Positions 35,965 through 44,788 of a DNA stretch of 64,000 bases are shown one piece after another (position 1 is the first letter of the stretch; the number at the start of each line of letters is the position of its first letter). A program made the translations under genes and the position numbers. The notes under the pieces were generated by a model, which worked only from the letters and a program-made list of their open reading frames with translations, made no database searches and was not told where the DNA came from. The DNA is taken from positions 1-64,000 of the forward strand of contig JAJZVZ010000007.1 in the NCBI GenBank assembly GCA_021846945.1, given 5' to 3'. Origin of the DNA: Acidobacteriota bacterium. Its GTDB lineage: Bacteria > Acidobacteriota > Terriglobia > Terriglobales > Acidobacteriaceae.

Positions 35965-37995
35965 TTACCTCGCGCCTCGTTGAGGCAGCGGCGGTTTCAG
36001 GTGGTCCTCCAACGCCAACCGCCACGCGTGTAACTTCCGATCCAGCAAGATGAGGTTGAATTGCTCGCACGAAATGGCCGACGCCTTGGCAGTTTCCTGC
36101 CCGCTCGACCGTGCAGGTATAGGCCATACACATCGAGCCTGCGCGGTGGATGGAATCGCGTAACCCTGCACCTGGTGCCTTAGCATAAAATAAGTCGCCC
36201 TCGCTCCAGAGATCTCCGAGACGGACGTTATATTTACATTGCCCATGGCGCCTGAGTCTTCCCAACTCTCCCAAATAGCCGCCGCCCGCTGGGTGGTTAT
36301 TTTGCCGCTTGTCAGTTCATTCAGAAGGGCGATCGATTTGCCAAGCGCCCTGTAGACGCCCTGGCGCTCCGCGTACATCCTTTGCACATCTCCCCGACCG
36401 CCTTCGCTGCGACCGTCCGCAAAGATTACAGCCTTGACACCACCCCGGCAATTACTGCCGCCCATGAGGTCAATTTCGGCAGCACCGCCTGGAGGTATAT
36501 CGAAGTCATCTCCATAGTGAACGAGCGGATCGTAATCGACCTCGTGAGTGATCCCCAAAAATGTTCCACTTTCGATACAGCGGGATTCCGCAAGCAGAGC
36601 GTCGATCGAACTGGAGCCGTGATTTTCAACTACCGCGTTCCACTCCTTCTCCGTGAGGCCTCCCTTAAAGGGCTCGTCTTCAATGACGCTTGGAATCTTA
36701 CGGTTGGGCTTTTTCACTGTTAAAGCTTGGGCAACTGCTCCGAGAGTGAGTACAGAGGCAAGCGGCCTATCGGGTCTGTTTGGAGTGCGCACTCCCGACC
36801 AACTCAGTGCATGCGCTCCGGTCCGATAGGCAATCGTGCGATACACAATCGCCGTCCCATCCGAGCCCAAAACCCTGCCTGCTCTTGGCCAAAACCGTGG
36901 CCCGGACCGGTCTGGCCGTATCCACTCCCACGCTGCAAGGCCTTCGCGGTAAGGAAGCATCAACTGAAAGAATCCCATCAGTCCCGATCTCCCCATACTG
37001 GGCGAGCGGTTGCTCCTCAGAGTATTCATGGTCACGATGATCCTGCCATCGCTCGTCACGGCAAATCCGGTGATCCACGATCCAACGTTGTTGTATTGGG
37101 TGTCGACTCGCACCAGTGTCAGGGCATGTCTCGAGGAACTGTACCAGTAGAGAAGCCCGCTTCTGCCATCGTAGAGAACTGCGCCGTTATGCAAGGCTCT
37201 TAGCCATGTCTGTGTTCGAACGGAGGGCCCGTCGTAGTCGCCTTGCAGACCCCAAAACGGCGGGCCGTACACCGCCAGCAGTTTCCCTTGGTTGTCGTAC
37301 GCATGCAGCACATTCCTGCCGGAGGCATCACCCTGTTGAGTGACGTATGCAGTCATTGGTCCCCAACGCGGGATGAAGCTGTTGAGAAGCGTGCCGGTGG
37401 GGCTGTAGTGCCGCAGCATGTCATAGTTCTCCCACCGTTTCGTGGCCGCATTCGGGGCTTGACTCGATTCCGGCGCTTCCGCTCCGACAGCCCAGATCGA
37501 ACCATCGTCGGCGACAGCGATTTGGGCCGCGCAAAAGTTGCCGGTGCTGAAATACATTGGGTCTTTCCCGTCGAGATCCGATCTCGCAATAAGAAACGAG
37601 ACACTGCCGCCGGTATTGGTCTCTTGACCGGCTACGGCCAACCGACCGTCTGCTCCGACATCGACTGAATTGAGGAGCAGATGCGAGGTTCCATGGGGCC
37701 AAATGGCCACGCTGTGTACAAGCTGGCCGGACGAGTTCGTGAGGTAGACATCCGGAGTCCCAGCGGAAGAGACCTGACTTCTGAATTGGATTAGATAGCC
37801 ATGGCTGAACAGCGAGGTGAAAGATTGCTGGAGACGTATCGGTACATAGGCCGCTGTCTTCTCCGGGGATAACAGAACGCTCCACCCGCCCTGGTAATAG
37901 AGAAGCGGGTGGCACAGGCCGATGCTGCCGCCGGCGAACGCGAGCGCACAACCGAGCATCGCCGCAGATTTGATCATTGCCTTCATCTTGAACAT
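35965..37995 (-). CDS. Exported propeller-like protein fused to family A domain
   Basis: A 676-residue two-part protein. Residues 7-24 form a signal peptide nearly copied from the VWFA gene (MIKSAAMLGCALAFAGGS). Residues 40-400 have repeats such as VDVGADGRLAVAGQE, IAVADDGSIWAVGAEA and GFAVTSDGRIIVTMN, suggesting a beta-propeller. Then LASVLTLGAVAQALTVKKPN, which looks like an internal signal peptide, introduces a full family A domain (FDIPPGGAAEIDL, GGVKAVIFADGRSEGGRGD, MYAERQGVYRALGKSIALL) ending HAWRLALEDHLKPP. It looks like a fusion of two once separate exported proteins. Function is unknown. The gene starts nine bases after the stop of the next upstream gene. Confidence 0.8.
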   Translation of the reverse strand: MFKMKAMIKSAAMLGCALAFAGGSIGLCHPLLYYQGGWSVLLSPEKTAAYVPIRLQQSFTSLFSHGYLIQFRSQVSSAGTPDVYLTNSSGQLVHSVAIWPHGTSHLLLNSVDVGADGRLAVAGQETNTGGSVSFLIARSDLDGKDPMYFSTGNFCAAQIAVADDGSIWAVGAEAPESSQAPNAATKRWENYDMLRHYSPTGTLLNSFIPRWGPMTAYVTQQGDASGRNVLHAYDNQGKLLAVYGPPFWGLQGDYDGPSVRTQTWLRALHNGAVLYDGRSGLLYWYSSSRHALTLVRVDTQYNNVGSWITGFAVTSDGRIIVTMNTLRSNRSPSMGRSGLMGFFQLMLPYREGLAAWEWIRPDRSGPRFWPRAGRVLGSDGTAIVYRTIAYRTGAHALSWSGVRTPNRPDRPLASVLTLGAVAQALTVKKPNRKIPSVIEDEPFKGGLTEKEWNAVVENHGSSSIDALLAESRCIESGTFLGITHEVDYDPLVHYGDDFDIPPGGAAEIDLMGGSNCRGGVKAVIFADGRSEGGRGDVQRMYAERQGVYRALGKSIALLNELTSGKITTQRAAAIWESWEDSGAMGNVNITSVSEISGARATYFMLRHQVQGYAIPSTAQARCVWPIPARSSGQETAKASAISCEQFNLILLDRKLHAWRLALEDHLKPPLPQRGAR

Positions 37996-38004
37996 GGAGA
38001 CCCC

Positions 38005-38775
38005 TTACCGCGCCGACGGCGGGCACGGTACTTGATGCAATGCCACGGTCACAGTCTTGTAGTTGGCGGGTGGCTGGAAGAGCGCGGGGTCGGGTGCATT
38101 CAGGCTCAGGCTCACCAGTTCCATGATCTCCTTTCCCATCAACGGATCGTTGAACGAGTAGCGCAGCGTAATGGGCGGATTCTTTGCCGCCCATTCCTCA
38201 CTCGTCCTGAGCAGCGGGCGGTCGTTCCCGACGCCGCCGGTTGGAATCGTCAGGATCGTCCGGCGGCCGTGCGCCTCCAGCCCCATGATCGTCTCGGTGC
38301 CCAAATCCTCATTCACCGGCTTCAAATACGGCGGTTGGCCAGGCGGCGGCTGGGCGCTCGGCTCATAATTTATCGATTCGCTTCTATTGGCGTCAGCCCA
38401 GCAGCCACGCTGCTCGTCTCGCGGGGGAAATTTCGTGATCGACCCCGTTTTGCGCCAACCCATCCAGCTGCCGGAGGTTCCGGCGACCGGATCGCTGATT
38501 CGGAGGAACGTGCTGTCCGGTTTCGGGGTACCGTCAGTTCCAATAGGAGTGCTCGCCTGCATCAAGCGCCCCTCGGAGTCCATTGCCTTCACCGACTTGG
38601 TCACGTGGGTGATCGTCGCTCCGTTGGCCAGTGTACGGACCAGGGTAATCCTGTACTCGGCGGTATAGGGCTGGCGCTTCATTGCGGCGCCCTGGCCTCC
38701 GGCTGTTACTGCGCACGCGGCCAGCGCGAACTCTGCGGCCAACAGTGCCAAATGCCGATTCATCCTGTTACGCAT
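38005..38775 (-). CDS. Exported protein, paralogous family B, copy 1
   Basis: A 256-residue protein with N-terminal hydrophobic signal (LALLAAEFALAACAVTAGG; the AAC could be a lipobox). ATG 38775 follows GGAGGG. The mature part shares QPYTAEYRITLVRTLANGAT, DLGTETIMGLEAHG, IPTGGVGNDRPL and PDPALFQPPANY with its neighbour at 38792-39577. The family is familiar as an acidobacterial exported type, but I know of no defined function. It lies 16 bases after the stop of copy 2 and nine bases before the propeller fusion gene. Confidence 0.78.
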   Translation of the reverse strand: MRNRMNRHLALLAAEFALAACAVTAGGQGAAMKRQPYTAEYRITLVRTLANGATITHVTKSVKAMDSEGRLMQASTPIGTDGTPKPDSTFLRISDPVAGTSGSWMGWRKTGSITKFPPRDEQRGCWADANRSESINYEPSAQPPPGQPPYLKPVNEDLGTETIMGLEAHGRRTILTIPTGGVGNDRPLLRTSEEWAAKNPPITLRYSFNDPLMGKEIMELVSLSLNAPDPALFQPPANYKTVTVALHQVPCPPSAR

Positions 38776-38791
38776 GGCGGGCCCTCCTCAT

Positions 38792-39577
38792 CTACTTCGC
38801 CTGATCCTGGCAAGGCACCTGGTGCAGTTCCTGTGTCATGATGGTGTATCCCGCCGGTGGCTGAAAGAGCGTAGGGTCCGGCTCGCCCAGGGTCAGGTTC
38901 ACCAGCTCCCGGGTTGTCGTTCCCTCCTGCGGATCGTCGGTCACCGAGCGGAGCACCAGGGCCAGCCTCCGCGATAGCCAGGTTTCGGCGGTGGTTACAA
39001 GTGGCTCGTCATTGCCGATCTGCCCGGTGGGGATGGTTGTGGTTCTTCGGGTGCCGTACGCTTCAACCCCATCAATGACCGTAGTCCCCAGATTTTCAAT
39101 CACCGGCGGTGCGGATGCGGGCCTCGGCATTGCCGCGGCCGGCCTGGACGGCTGCACACGGTCGTAATTGCGCATCTCGCTTCCCATGGCGCTTGCCCAG
39201 CAGCCGTGCCTCTGCTCGGGCGGCGGCATTTTCAGGGTCGATGCGTTGCGATACCAGGACAGCCAGTCCGTCCAGCCCCCATCGGGATTGCGCACGATAC
39301 CCTCCGTTCCGGCGGGACGGCCTTGCCACGGCACGGTGCTCGTCGTTTCCCGTAACGTTCGCCGCTGCGAGTCCCGCGCATCCACCTCTTTGGTCACCCG
39401 CGTGATCGTCGTTCCGTCGGCCAGCCGCTCCATATGGGTGATCTTGAACTCCGCCGTGTAGGGTTGAAGGACATTGCAGGGAGCCGTCGCCCGGTTGCCA
39501 CTGCTCTGGGTACAGACCGGAATTGCCGATCCCAGCACCAGAATCGCCGCCAAAATTCGACAAGGCCCTACTTGCAT
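38792..39577 (-). CDS. Exported protein, paralogous family B, copy 2
   Basis: A 261-residue paralog of the preceding protein. ATG 39577 with AAGG upstream starts MQVGPCRILAAILVLGSAIPVCTQ, a signal peptide. Shared elements include QPYTAEFKITHMERLADGTT, LGTTVIDGVEAYGTRR, IPTGQIGNDEPL and PDPTLFQPPAGY near the C-terminus. It is the first gene of the tight minus-strand operon that runs to 33083, so the promoter should lie in 39578-39793. Confidence 0.78.
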   Translation of the reverse strand: MQVGPCRILAAILVLGSAIPVCTQSSGNRATAPCNVLQPYTAEFKITHMERLADGTTITRVTKEVDARDSQRRTLRETTSTVPWQGRPAGTEGIVRNPDGGWTDWLSWYRNASTLKMPPPEQRHGCWASAMGSEMRNYDRVQPSRPAAAMPRPASAPPVIENLGTTVIDGVEAYGTRRTTTIPTGQIGNDEPLVTTAETWLSRRLALVLRSVTDDPQEGTTTRELVNLTLGEPDPTLFQPPAGYTIMTQELHQVPCQDQAK

Positions 39578-39793
39578 CACATGCCTTGGGTCGACTATGG
39601 CCGAAATAACCCACAAAAGGCCCATCGCTGATTCCCCTTGGGAACAGCGCAGTGAGTATCTGCTCGCCGCGTGGCACGAATTGTAGCACCGGCTGCCCCC
39701 CCCGCAAGTCTGTTCTGAGAAAGATGCGATCAGACCGGAGTGAGGTCCTTGTTGGCGGGGCTGTCTTTGATGACCGTGCCGGACGGAGCGGCG

Positions 39794-40672
39794 CTATTGC
39801 CGCTCGCGGCGGATGGTCTCCAGCAAGCGGCGGTCTTCTTCGCTGAGCGCGGCGCGTTCGAGCAGATCGGGCCGGTTGGCCAGCGTCTTGCGCAACTGCT
39901 GCTCGCGGCGCCAGCGGCGAATCTGCTGGTGATCGCCGTTGAGCAGGACCTCGGGCGCGCGCAGCCCGCCGAACTCCACCGGCCGCGTGTAGTGCGGATA
40001 ATCGAGCAGCCCGCCGGCGCCGTGCTGTGAGCGCGGCACGCCTTCCACGTCCGTGGCGATCTCGGCATCGGCCGCGCCAAAGCTCTCGAAGGCGCCGGAG
40101 GCCTCGTTGCCGAGCACGCCGGGAATCAGGCGCATCGTCGCATCCACCACCACCGCCGCCGCCAGTTCGCCCCCGCTCAGCACGTAGTCGCCGATCGAGA
40201 GCTCCATGTCGCAGTAGAGTTGGTTGATGCGCTCATCCACGCCCTCATAGCGTCCGCAGATCAGCACCACGCGGTCGAGCGCCGCCAACTCGCGGGCAAC
40301 GGCCTGAGTAAACGGTCGTCCCTGCGCCGAAAGAAGAATCACGCGGGTCTGTTGCGCGGAAGACAACTGCGCGGGTGCCCCATCCTTGCGCCGCTCCTCA
40401 GGCGCAAGGGTGGGAGCCGATGCCGCACGTTCCGCCTTGGGCGCAATGCCCAGCGCGGCCAGCGCCTCGGCCAGCGGCTCCGGCTTCAGAACCATCCCTT
40501 CGCCGCCGCCGAAGGGCCGGTCATCGACGGTGCGGTGCCGGTCGTGCGTGAACGCGCGCAAGTCGTGTACGTCCACCTTTACCCGTTCCTCGGCAATCGC
40601 GCGCCGCACGATGCCGTGCTCGAAGATGCCGGCAAAGAAGCCGGGGAAGATGGTGATGATCTCGAAGCGCAT
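39794..40672 (-). CDS. trmD: tRNA (guanine37-N1)-methyltransferase
   Basis: TrmD methylates G37 of tRNAs reading CNN codons and prevents frameshifts. Start at 40672 gives 292 residues beginning MRFEIITIFPGFF. The SPOUT knot motifs are PFGGGEGMVLKPEPL, ICGRYEGVDERI and YVLSGGELAAAVV, and the C-terminal helical domain ends VLLNGDHQQIRRWRRE. It is about 45 residues longer than usual because of an Ala/Glu/Lys-rich insert (residues about 90-125) after the substrate loop. Unlike in most bacteria, it is separated from rimM by a two-gene plus-strand cassette and no rplS follows. Confidence 0.96.
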   Translation of the reverse strand: MRFEIITIFPGFFAGIFEHGIVRRAIAEERVKVDVHDLRAFTHDRHRTVDDRPFGGGEGMVLKPEPLAEALAALGIAPKAERAASAPTLAPEERRKDGAPAQLSSAQQTRVILLSAQGRPFTQAVARELAALDRVVLICGRYEGVDERINQLYCDMELSIGDYVLSGGELAAAVVVDATMRLIPGVLGNEASGAFESFGAADAEIATDVEGVPRSQHGAGGLLDYPHYTRPVEFGGLRAPEVLLNGDHQQIRRWRREQQLRKTLANRPDLLERAALSEEDRRLLETIRRERQ

Positions 40673-40747
40673 ACCTTGCTCTGATGATATAGGCGAATTT
40701 TGATGATCCGGCGTTGCAGATGTGTGCTTTAATGTTTCCCAATCATC

Positions 40748-41953
40748 ATGGCTGATATTGAAACGTTGCTGAATCGCTGGCAGACGGCCGGCGCTTTGGA
40801 TGCAGCGGCGGCAGCCCGCATCCGCGCCTTCGAAGCTGCGCAGCGCCGTCCCGCAGGGTTGCGGTGGCAGGTGCTGGCGGCGCTCATTCTGGGGGCCATT
40901 CTGCTGGCTGGGGGCGTGGTGCTGTTCGTCTCCGCGCACTGGGACGAGATTGGACCCGGCTGGCGTTACGCACTGGTCATCGCGATGGTTGGCGTCTTCC
41001 ACCTGGGCGGCGGATGCGCACGGGAGAAGTTTCGCGGGCTTTCAACCGCACTGCACGCGGTGGGGACGGTGGCAACAGGCGCGGCCATTGCGCTGGTTGG
41101 CCAGATCTTCAACATTCAGGAGCACTGGCCGGCCGCTGTGCTGCTGTGGGCGGTGGCCGCTCTGGCCGGCTGGCTACTGCTCCGCGACCAGGCCCAGCAG
41201 ACGCTGGTGCTGCTGCTCGGGCCGGCGTGGATGCTCTCAGAGTTCGCGTTCTATCTGCGCGGCAGCGGCCCTGAGGGCCACATCGGCCAATGGGTCTACA
41301 TCGGCCGCTTTCTTTTCGTCTGGGCGATTTTGTATCTGACCTTCTTTCTGGGCTCGCGGCGCAAAGTGGCATACGGAATTCTTTTTGGCGGGGGAGCGAT
41401 CCTTGCGGTCATTGGGACCCTGCTGATGCTGGAGGGATGGAGCTCATGGTCGCCGATGCAGACCTTTGTGCCATTTGCGACGCGCTTCTGGGGCTGGATC
41501 GCCATTGGTGTTGTGCCGCTCGCTCTTACCGCATTCAGGGGCCGCAAGGAACTGCTTCCGATTGCGGCCGCCATCGGCTACGTTTTGGCGATGCCCTGGT
41601 GCCTTCGCGTTTGGAATGAGACCCACAGCACCTCTGATGGCCATCTCTGGATTGAAACCCACACCGGGCCGAATCTCCTGGCTTATCTGCTCGTTGCCGC
41701 CTTTTCCGTCTTCATCATCGGGTGGGGGGTACGTCGGCTGAGCGAGGCGCTGGTGAACCTTGGCGTGGTGGGTTTTGCGGTCGCCGTGGCGTGGTTCTAC
41801 TACAGCAATATCTACGACAAGGTGGGTCGATCGCTGGGGTTGATCGGGCTGGGCATCCTGTTTCTTGCCGGCGGACGGGCGCTTGAAGTCGCACGGCGAA
41901 AGCTGCTGGCGCGCATGGGCCAGGCGGAGACAGCGGTCGGGGAGACCAGATGA
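40748..41953 (+). CDS. DUF2157 membrane protein
   Basis: A 401-residue integral membrane protein with the DUF2157 N-terminal segment (LLNRWQTAGALDAAAAARIRAFE) followed by about ten hydrophobic helices from LAALILGAILLAGGVVLFVS onward. These proteins are unstudied; they are usually paired with a GDYXXLXY protein, as here, where the following gene overlaps by four bases (ATGA). It is divergent from trmD, whose start is 75 bases away. Confidence 0.85.
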   Translation: MADIETLLNRWQTAGALDAAAAARIRAFEAAQRRPAGLRWQVLAALILGAILLAGGVVLFVSAHWDEIGPGWRYALVIAMVGVFHLGGGCAREKFRGLSTALHAVGTVATGAAIALVGQIFNIQEHWPAAVLLWAVAALAGWLLLRDQAQQTLVLLLGPAWMLSEFAFYLRGSGPEGHIGQWVYIGRFLFVWAILYLTFFLGSRRKVAYGILFGGGAILAVIGTLLMLEGWSSWSPMQTFVPFATRFWGWIAIGVVPLALTAFRGRKELLPIAAAIGYVLAMPWCLRVWNETHSTSDGHLWIETHTGPNLLAYLLVAAFSVFIIGWGVRRLSEALVNLGVVGFAVAVAWFYYSNIYDKVGRSLGLIGLGILFLAGGRALEVARRKLLARMGQAETAVGETR

Positions 41954-42546
41954 AAGTCTTCAATATTTCGCTGCCGGGGGCGTCGCTGGCGCTGCTGGTG
42001 ATTCAATTGGCGCTGGTTTCATCGATCGCAGTCAAATATCTTTACCAGCGGCAAACCTGCCCGCGCGTCTGGACGCGTGCCGACGCCTATGACCCGGAGC
42101 TTCCCATGCGGGGCCGCTATCTGAGCCTGCAACTGACCGCGGACGGCTGCAAGAGCACATGGCCCGGTACGAAAGAATCCAGCCTGCCAAAGACCCTCGC
42201 CGACGCGGCCAAATCCAGTCCTCTTGGTACCATTTTGCCCTCGGATGTTTTGTTCCCCGCCGAGCTTAAGGTCGAAGGGAACAAGCTGATGGCGTTGCGG
42301 ATTCAGGATCCGGAGAGGAGCGAGGCTGGCCAGACGGTATCCGTCGGAGTGGGCGCGCCGTGCAATGCGGTGCATCTCTTTGCTCCGGTATTTTTCTATA
42401 TAGCGGAGCATGCACAGAGCCCCTTGCCGGTCGGGTCCGGGCAGGAGCTTTGGATCGAGGTGACTGTGCCTCCAAGCGGGCCTCCGCGCCCGATTCAACT
42501 GGCGCTTAAACAGGATGGCGTCTGGAAGCCGCTGTCGTTTCAATAG
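41950..42546 (+). CDS. GDYXXLXY-type exported partner of DUF2157
   Basis: A 198-residue protein with one N-terminal membrane anchor (ALLVIQLALVSSIAVKYLY) and an extracytoplasmic domain. MRGRYLSLQL (about residues 54-63) is the local version of the GDYxxLxY motif for which the family is named. It overlaps the DUF2157 gene by four bases and so should be made with it. The role is unknown; the domain has a beta-rich appearance. Confidence 0.78.
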   Translation: MKVFNISLPGASLALLVIQLALVSSIAVKYLYQRQTCPRVWTRADAYDPELPMRGRYLSLQLTADGCKSTWPGTKESSLPKTLADAAKSSPLGTILPSDVLFPAELKVEGNKLMALRIQDPERSEAGQTVSVGVGAPCNAVHLFAPVFFYIAEHAQSPLPVGSGQELWIEVTVPPSGPPRPIQLALKQDGVWKPLSFQ

Positions 42547-42591
42547 GAGCTGCGTGAGAAGGCGCGTTTGCCGCGAGATGCAAAGCGATTG

Positions 42592-43167
42592 CTATTCCCC
42601 TGCGTTCAGGTCCACAAGTCCTTCCGGCAGAGCCATCTCCACCCGCCCGGCCTCCAGGTCAATCTTCCGCAAATAGCTCCTGGCAAAGGGAATAAGAATT
42701 TCGCCACCTGCGCCGCCGCGGACCACCAGCAGCGCCACCGGTCCCGCCGTCCGGTCCACGTCCTCAATTTCGCCCACGCGCACCGGCGTTCCGCCAGCCA
42801 CATCCACCAGCGCGCAGCCGATCAGATCGCCGATGTAGGCCTCGTCGTCGGCCAGAGAGGCTCGCTCCGCGCGGGGAATCGCCACGATCATCCCCGCCAA
42901 CGCCTCGGCGTCACTGATCGAGCTCACCTTGGCAAAGTGCAGCACTATGCCGCCCTTGTGCAGCCAGTGCGCCACCAGCTCCACCTCGCGCGGAGCCGCG
43001 CCCTGCTCCGTGTCCTGTTCCATGCCCTCGGGCGGCAGCAGCCACAATCGCCGCCGCTGGGCAAATCTTTCAGGGAAATCGGTCAGAATCTCGGCGAGGA
43101 TCTCGCCTTTGCGGCCCTGAGGACGGCGGATCCGCGCCAAGCTCACCCATTGCGCCGGCACAGCCAT
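42592..43167 (-). CDS. rimM: 16S rRNA processing protein RimM
   Basis: RimM helps assemble the 30S head around S19. The 191-residue product shows the N-terminal beta-barrel (VSLARIRRPQGRKGEILAEIL), the typical AEALAGMIVAIPR segment, and the PRC-barrel with DLIGCALVD and the C-terminal LPEGLVDLN. It starts one base after the khpA stop. Confidence 0.94.
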   Translation of the reverse strand: MAVPAQWVSLARIRRPQGRKGEILAEILTDFPERFAQRRRLWLLPPEGMEQDTEQGAAPREVELVAHWLHKGGIVLHFAKVSSISDAEALAGMIVAIPRAERASLADDEAYIGDLIGCALVDVAGGTPVRVGEIEDVDRTAGPVALLVVRGGAGGEILIPFARSYLRKIDLEAGRVEMALPEGLVDLNAGE

Positions 43168-43168
43168 T

Positions 43169-43438
43169 CTACGTCTGGTCGTCTTCTTCCAGGATGTCCA
43201 GCGTGTAGCGGTGATGCAGCTTCATGCTCACGGCGCCCAGAATCGTGCGCATCGAGCGGGCGGTTCGCCCCTGCTTGCCGATCACTTTGCCCACGTCCTG
43301 CGGCGCCACCCGCAGCTTCAGGACGGTGTTCTCGTCCTTGTCCACGGATTCAACCGCAACCGCTGTCGGCTCATCCACCAAGGCCCGCGCAATTTCACGG
43401 ACCAACTCATCGACGGAGACCATATCTTGTTGGGTCAT
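43169..43438 (-). CDS. khpA: KH-domain RNA-binding protein KhpA
   Basis: An 89-residue KH-domain protein that binds RNA, usually with KhpB. The KH signature is VGKVIGKQGRTARSMRTIL (about residues 49-67), with the GxxG loop GKQG. ATG 43438 has AGGGG upstream; the ATG at 43423 is an alternative. It sits between rpsP and rimM, the standard place. Confidence 0.92.
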   Translation of the reverse strand: MTQQDMVSVDELVREIARALVDEPTAVAVESVDKDENTVLKLRVAPQDVGKVIGKQGRTARSMRTILGAVSMKLHHRYTLDILEEDDQT

Positions 43439-43581
43439 GTTCTTGCCCCTGACCTGATGCATTCAGATTTTGGCGACCGGAGTCTGTGCGCGAATAGTAG
43501 CAAAACCAGCCGCCGTCAGCAATTGTTGAGTGCGCTTAACAAAATCATCGGCGCACAAGCATCGGGAAGGAGCAGTAAGGA

Positions 43582-43848
43582 TCAGGCCGCGGCCGAGTCC
43601 GCAGCCGGAGCCTGCGCCGGGTGCTTTGCGATCAGCTTTTCAACGGTGGGCGTGCACTGCGCGCCCACGCCGCGCCAGTAGGCGATGCGCTCCTGCTTCA
43701 GGTCAACTGAAGCAGGGTTGGTGCGGGGGTTATACGTCCCGACCACCTCAATCGAGCGGCCGTTACGGGCACGGTCCTTCTCAATCACAACAATGCGGTA
43801 ATAGGGTTGTTTGCGGGCGCCAACACGCGCCAAACGAATCATGACCAC
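43582..43848 (-). CDS. rpsP: 30S ribosomal protein S16
   Basis: S16 binds 16S rRNA early in 30S assembly. The product reads MIRLARVGARKQPYYRIVV, then RNGRSIEVVGTYNPR, as in the family, with a short Ala-rich tail. The start is set at GTG 43848, which stands 11 bases after AGGA; the ATG two codons further (43842) is equally plausible by homology and 43869 less so. It heads the rpsP-khpA-rimM run. Confidence 0.93.
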   Translation of the reverse strand: MVMIRLARVGARKQPYYRIVVIEKDRARNGRSIEVVGTYNPRTNPASVDLKQERIAYWRGVGAQCTPTVEKLIAKHPAQAPAADSAAA

Positions 43849-44095
43849 GGCGTTACAGTTCCTTTCCAATCCAATACTCTGTTGCGGTCTTCAGGGTAAC
43901 TCCTGGCCGCCGCAGGCCCGCCGCGTCACGGCCGATCTGCCGCTGACGCCAAGGCGCCCTGACCCAGAAACGGCTGGACGCACCGGCCCAGCCTTACAGC
44001 CATTCACAAGACACAACTTCTACTAAGTATCGCTGAAACCGTGCCCTGGAGCAAGTTTCAGGATGTGGAATGCGGGGCGCGAGAGCAGGTAGCCA

Positions 44096-44671
44096 TCAGC
44101 CGGCCCGGCCGCCAAACTCCCGAGTCTCCGTGTGCACCTTCACCTTTTCGCCGTCTTCAACGTAAAGCGGGGCCTTGATCTCCAGCCCGGTCTCCAGCCG
44201 CGCCAGCTTGGTCACATTGCCGCTGGTGTCGCCGCGCGCGCCCGGCTCAGTATAGGCCACCTTCAGTTCCACCTGCGCCGGCAACTGCAGCCCGATGGGG
44301 TTGCCGTTGAACTTGTGCAACTGCACGATGGCGCCCTCCACCAGGAAGTCCAGTGCGTCGCCCATCATCTGGCTCGACAGCGAATGCGTCTCAAAGCTCT
44401 CCTGGTCCAGAAAGTACGAGCCGTCGGCGTCGCTGTAGAGGTACGAGGCCTCCACCGTCTCCAGGTCCGGCTCCTTGAACTTGTCGCTGGCCTTGAAGGT
44501 TTTGTCGAAGACGGCCCGCGTCAGCAGGTTGCGCATCTTCAGCCGCACCAGCGTCTGCCCGCCCCGCGCCGTGGGCGTGGAAACCTCCACATCCATGCAG
44601 TAGTAAGGGGTATTTTCAAACTCGAAGTACATCTTGCGCTTGACGTTAATGGCTTCAATCAATGCGGCCAT
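44096..44671 (-). CDS. Elongation factor P family, EfpL/YeiP-like loop
   Basis: A 191-residue three-domain EF-P-type protein that would relieve ribosomes stalled on prolines. The start at 44671 is preceded by GAGGA. The functional loop reads STPTARGGQTL. Canonical E. coli EF-P has PGKGQAF with the modified Lys34; the longer TARG loop instead matches E. coli YeiP (EfpL), which uses an unmodified Arg. The C-terminus FGGRAG also resembles YeiP. Domains II and III have SYLYSDADGSYFLDQE and GLQLPAQVELKVAYTEPGA. No modification enzyme genes are adjacent. Whether the genome also has a canonical efp cannot be seen here. Confidence 0.88.
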   Translation of the reverse strand: MAALIEAINVKRKMYFEFENTPYYCMDVEVSTPTARGGQTLVRLKMRNLLTRAVFDKTFKASDKFKEPDLETVEASYLYSDADGSYFLDQESFETHSLSSQMMGDALDFLVEGAIVQLHKFNGNPIGLQLPAQVELKVAYTEPGARGDTSGNVTKLARLETGLEIKAPLYVEDGEKVKVHTETREFGGRAG

Positions 44672-44788
44672 GCATTCCTCGGCAAAAAGGCAGAATCGGC
44701 GGCCGGAAATCTCCTCCGGCTCCTCATCAATTATAGGTTCCGGCGCCAAAGTTGACGCGCGCTCGTCCGCTCTGCGAGACTCACGCCC

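Noticed and set aside
39730-39793. Gene-like codons (GTVIKDSPANKDLTPV) just after trmD
   Set aside because: It lies in a different frame from trmD, has no start of its own and is too short to match rplS or anything else with confidence.
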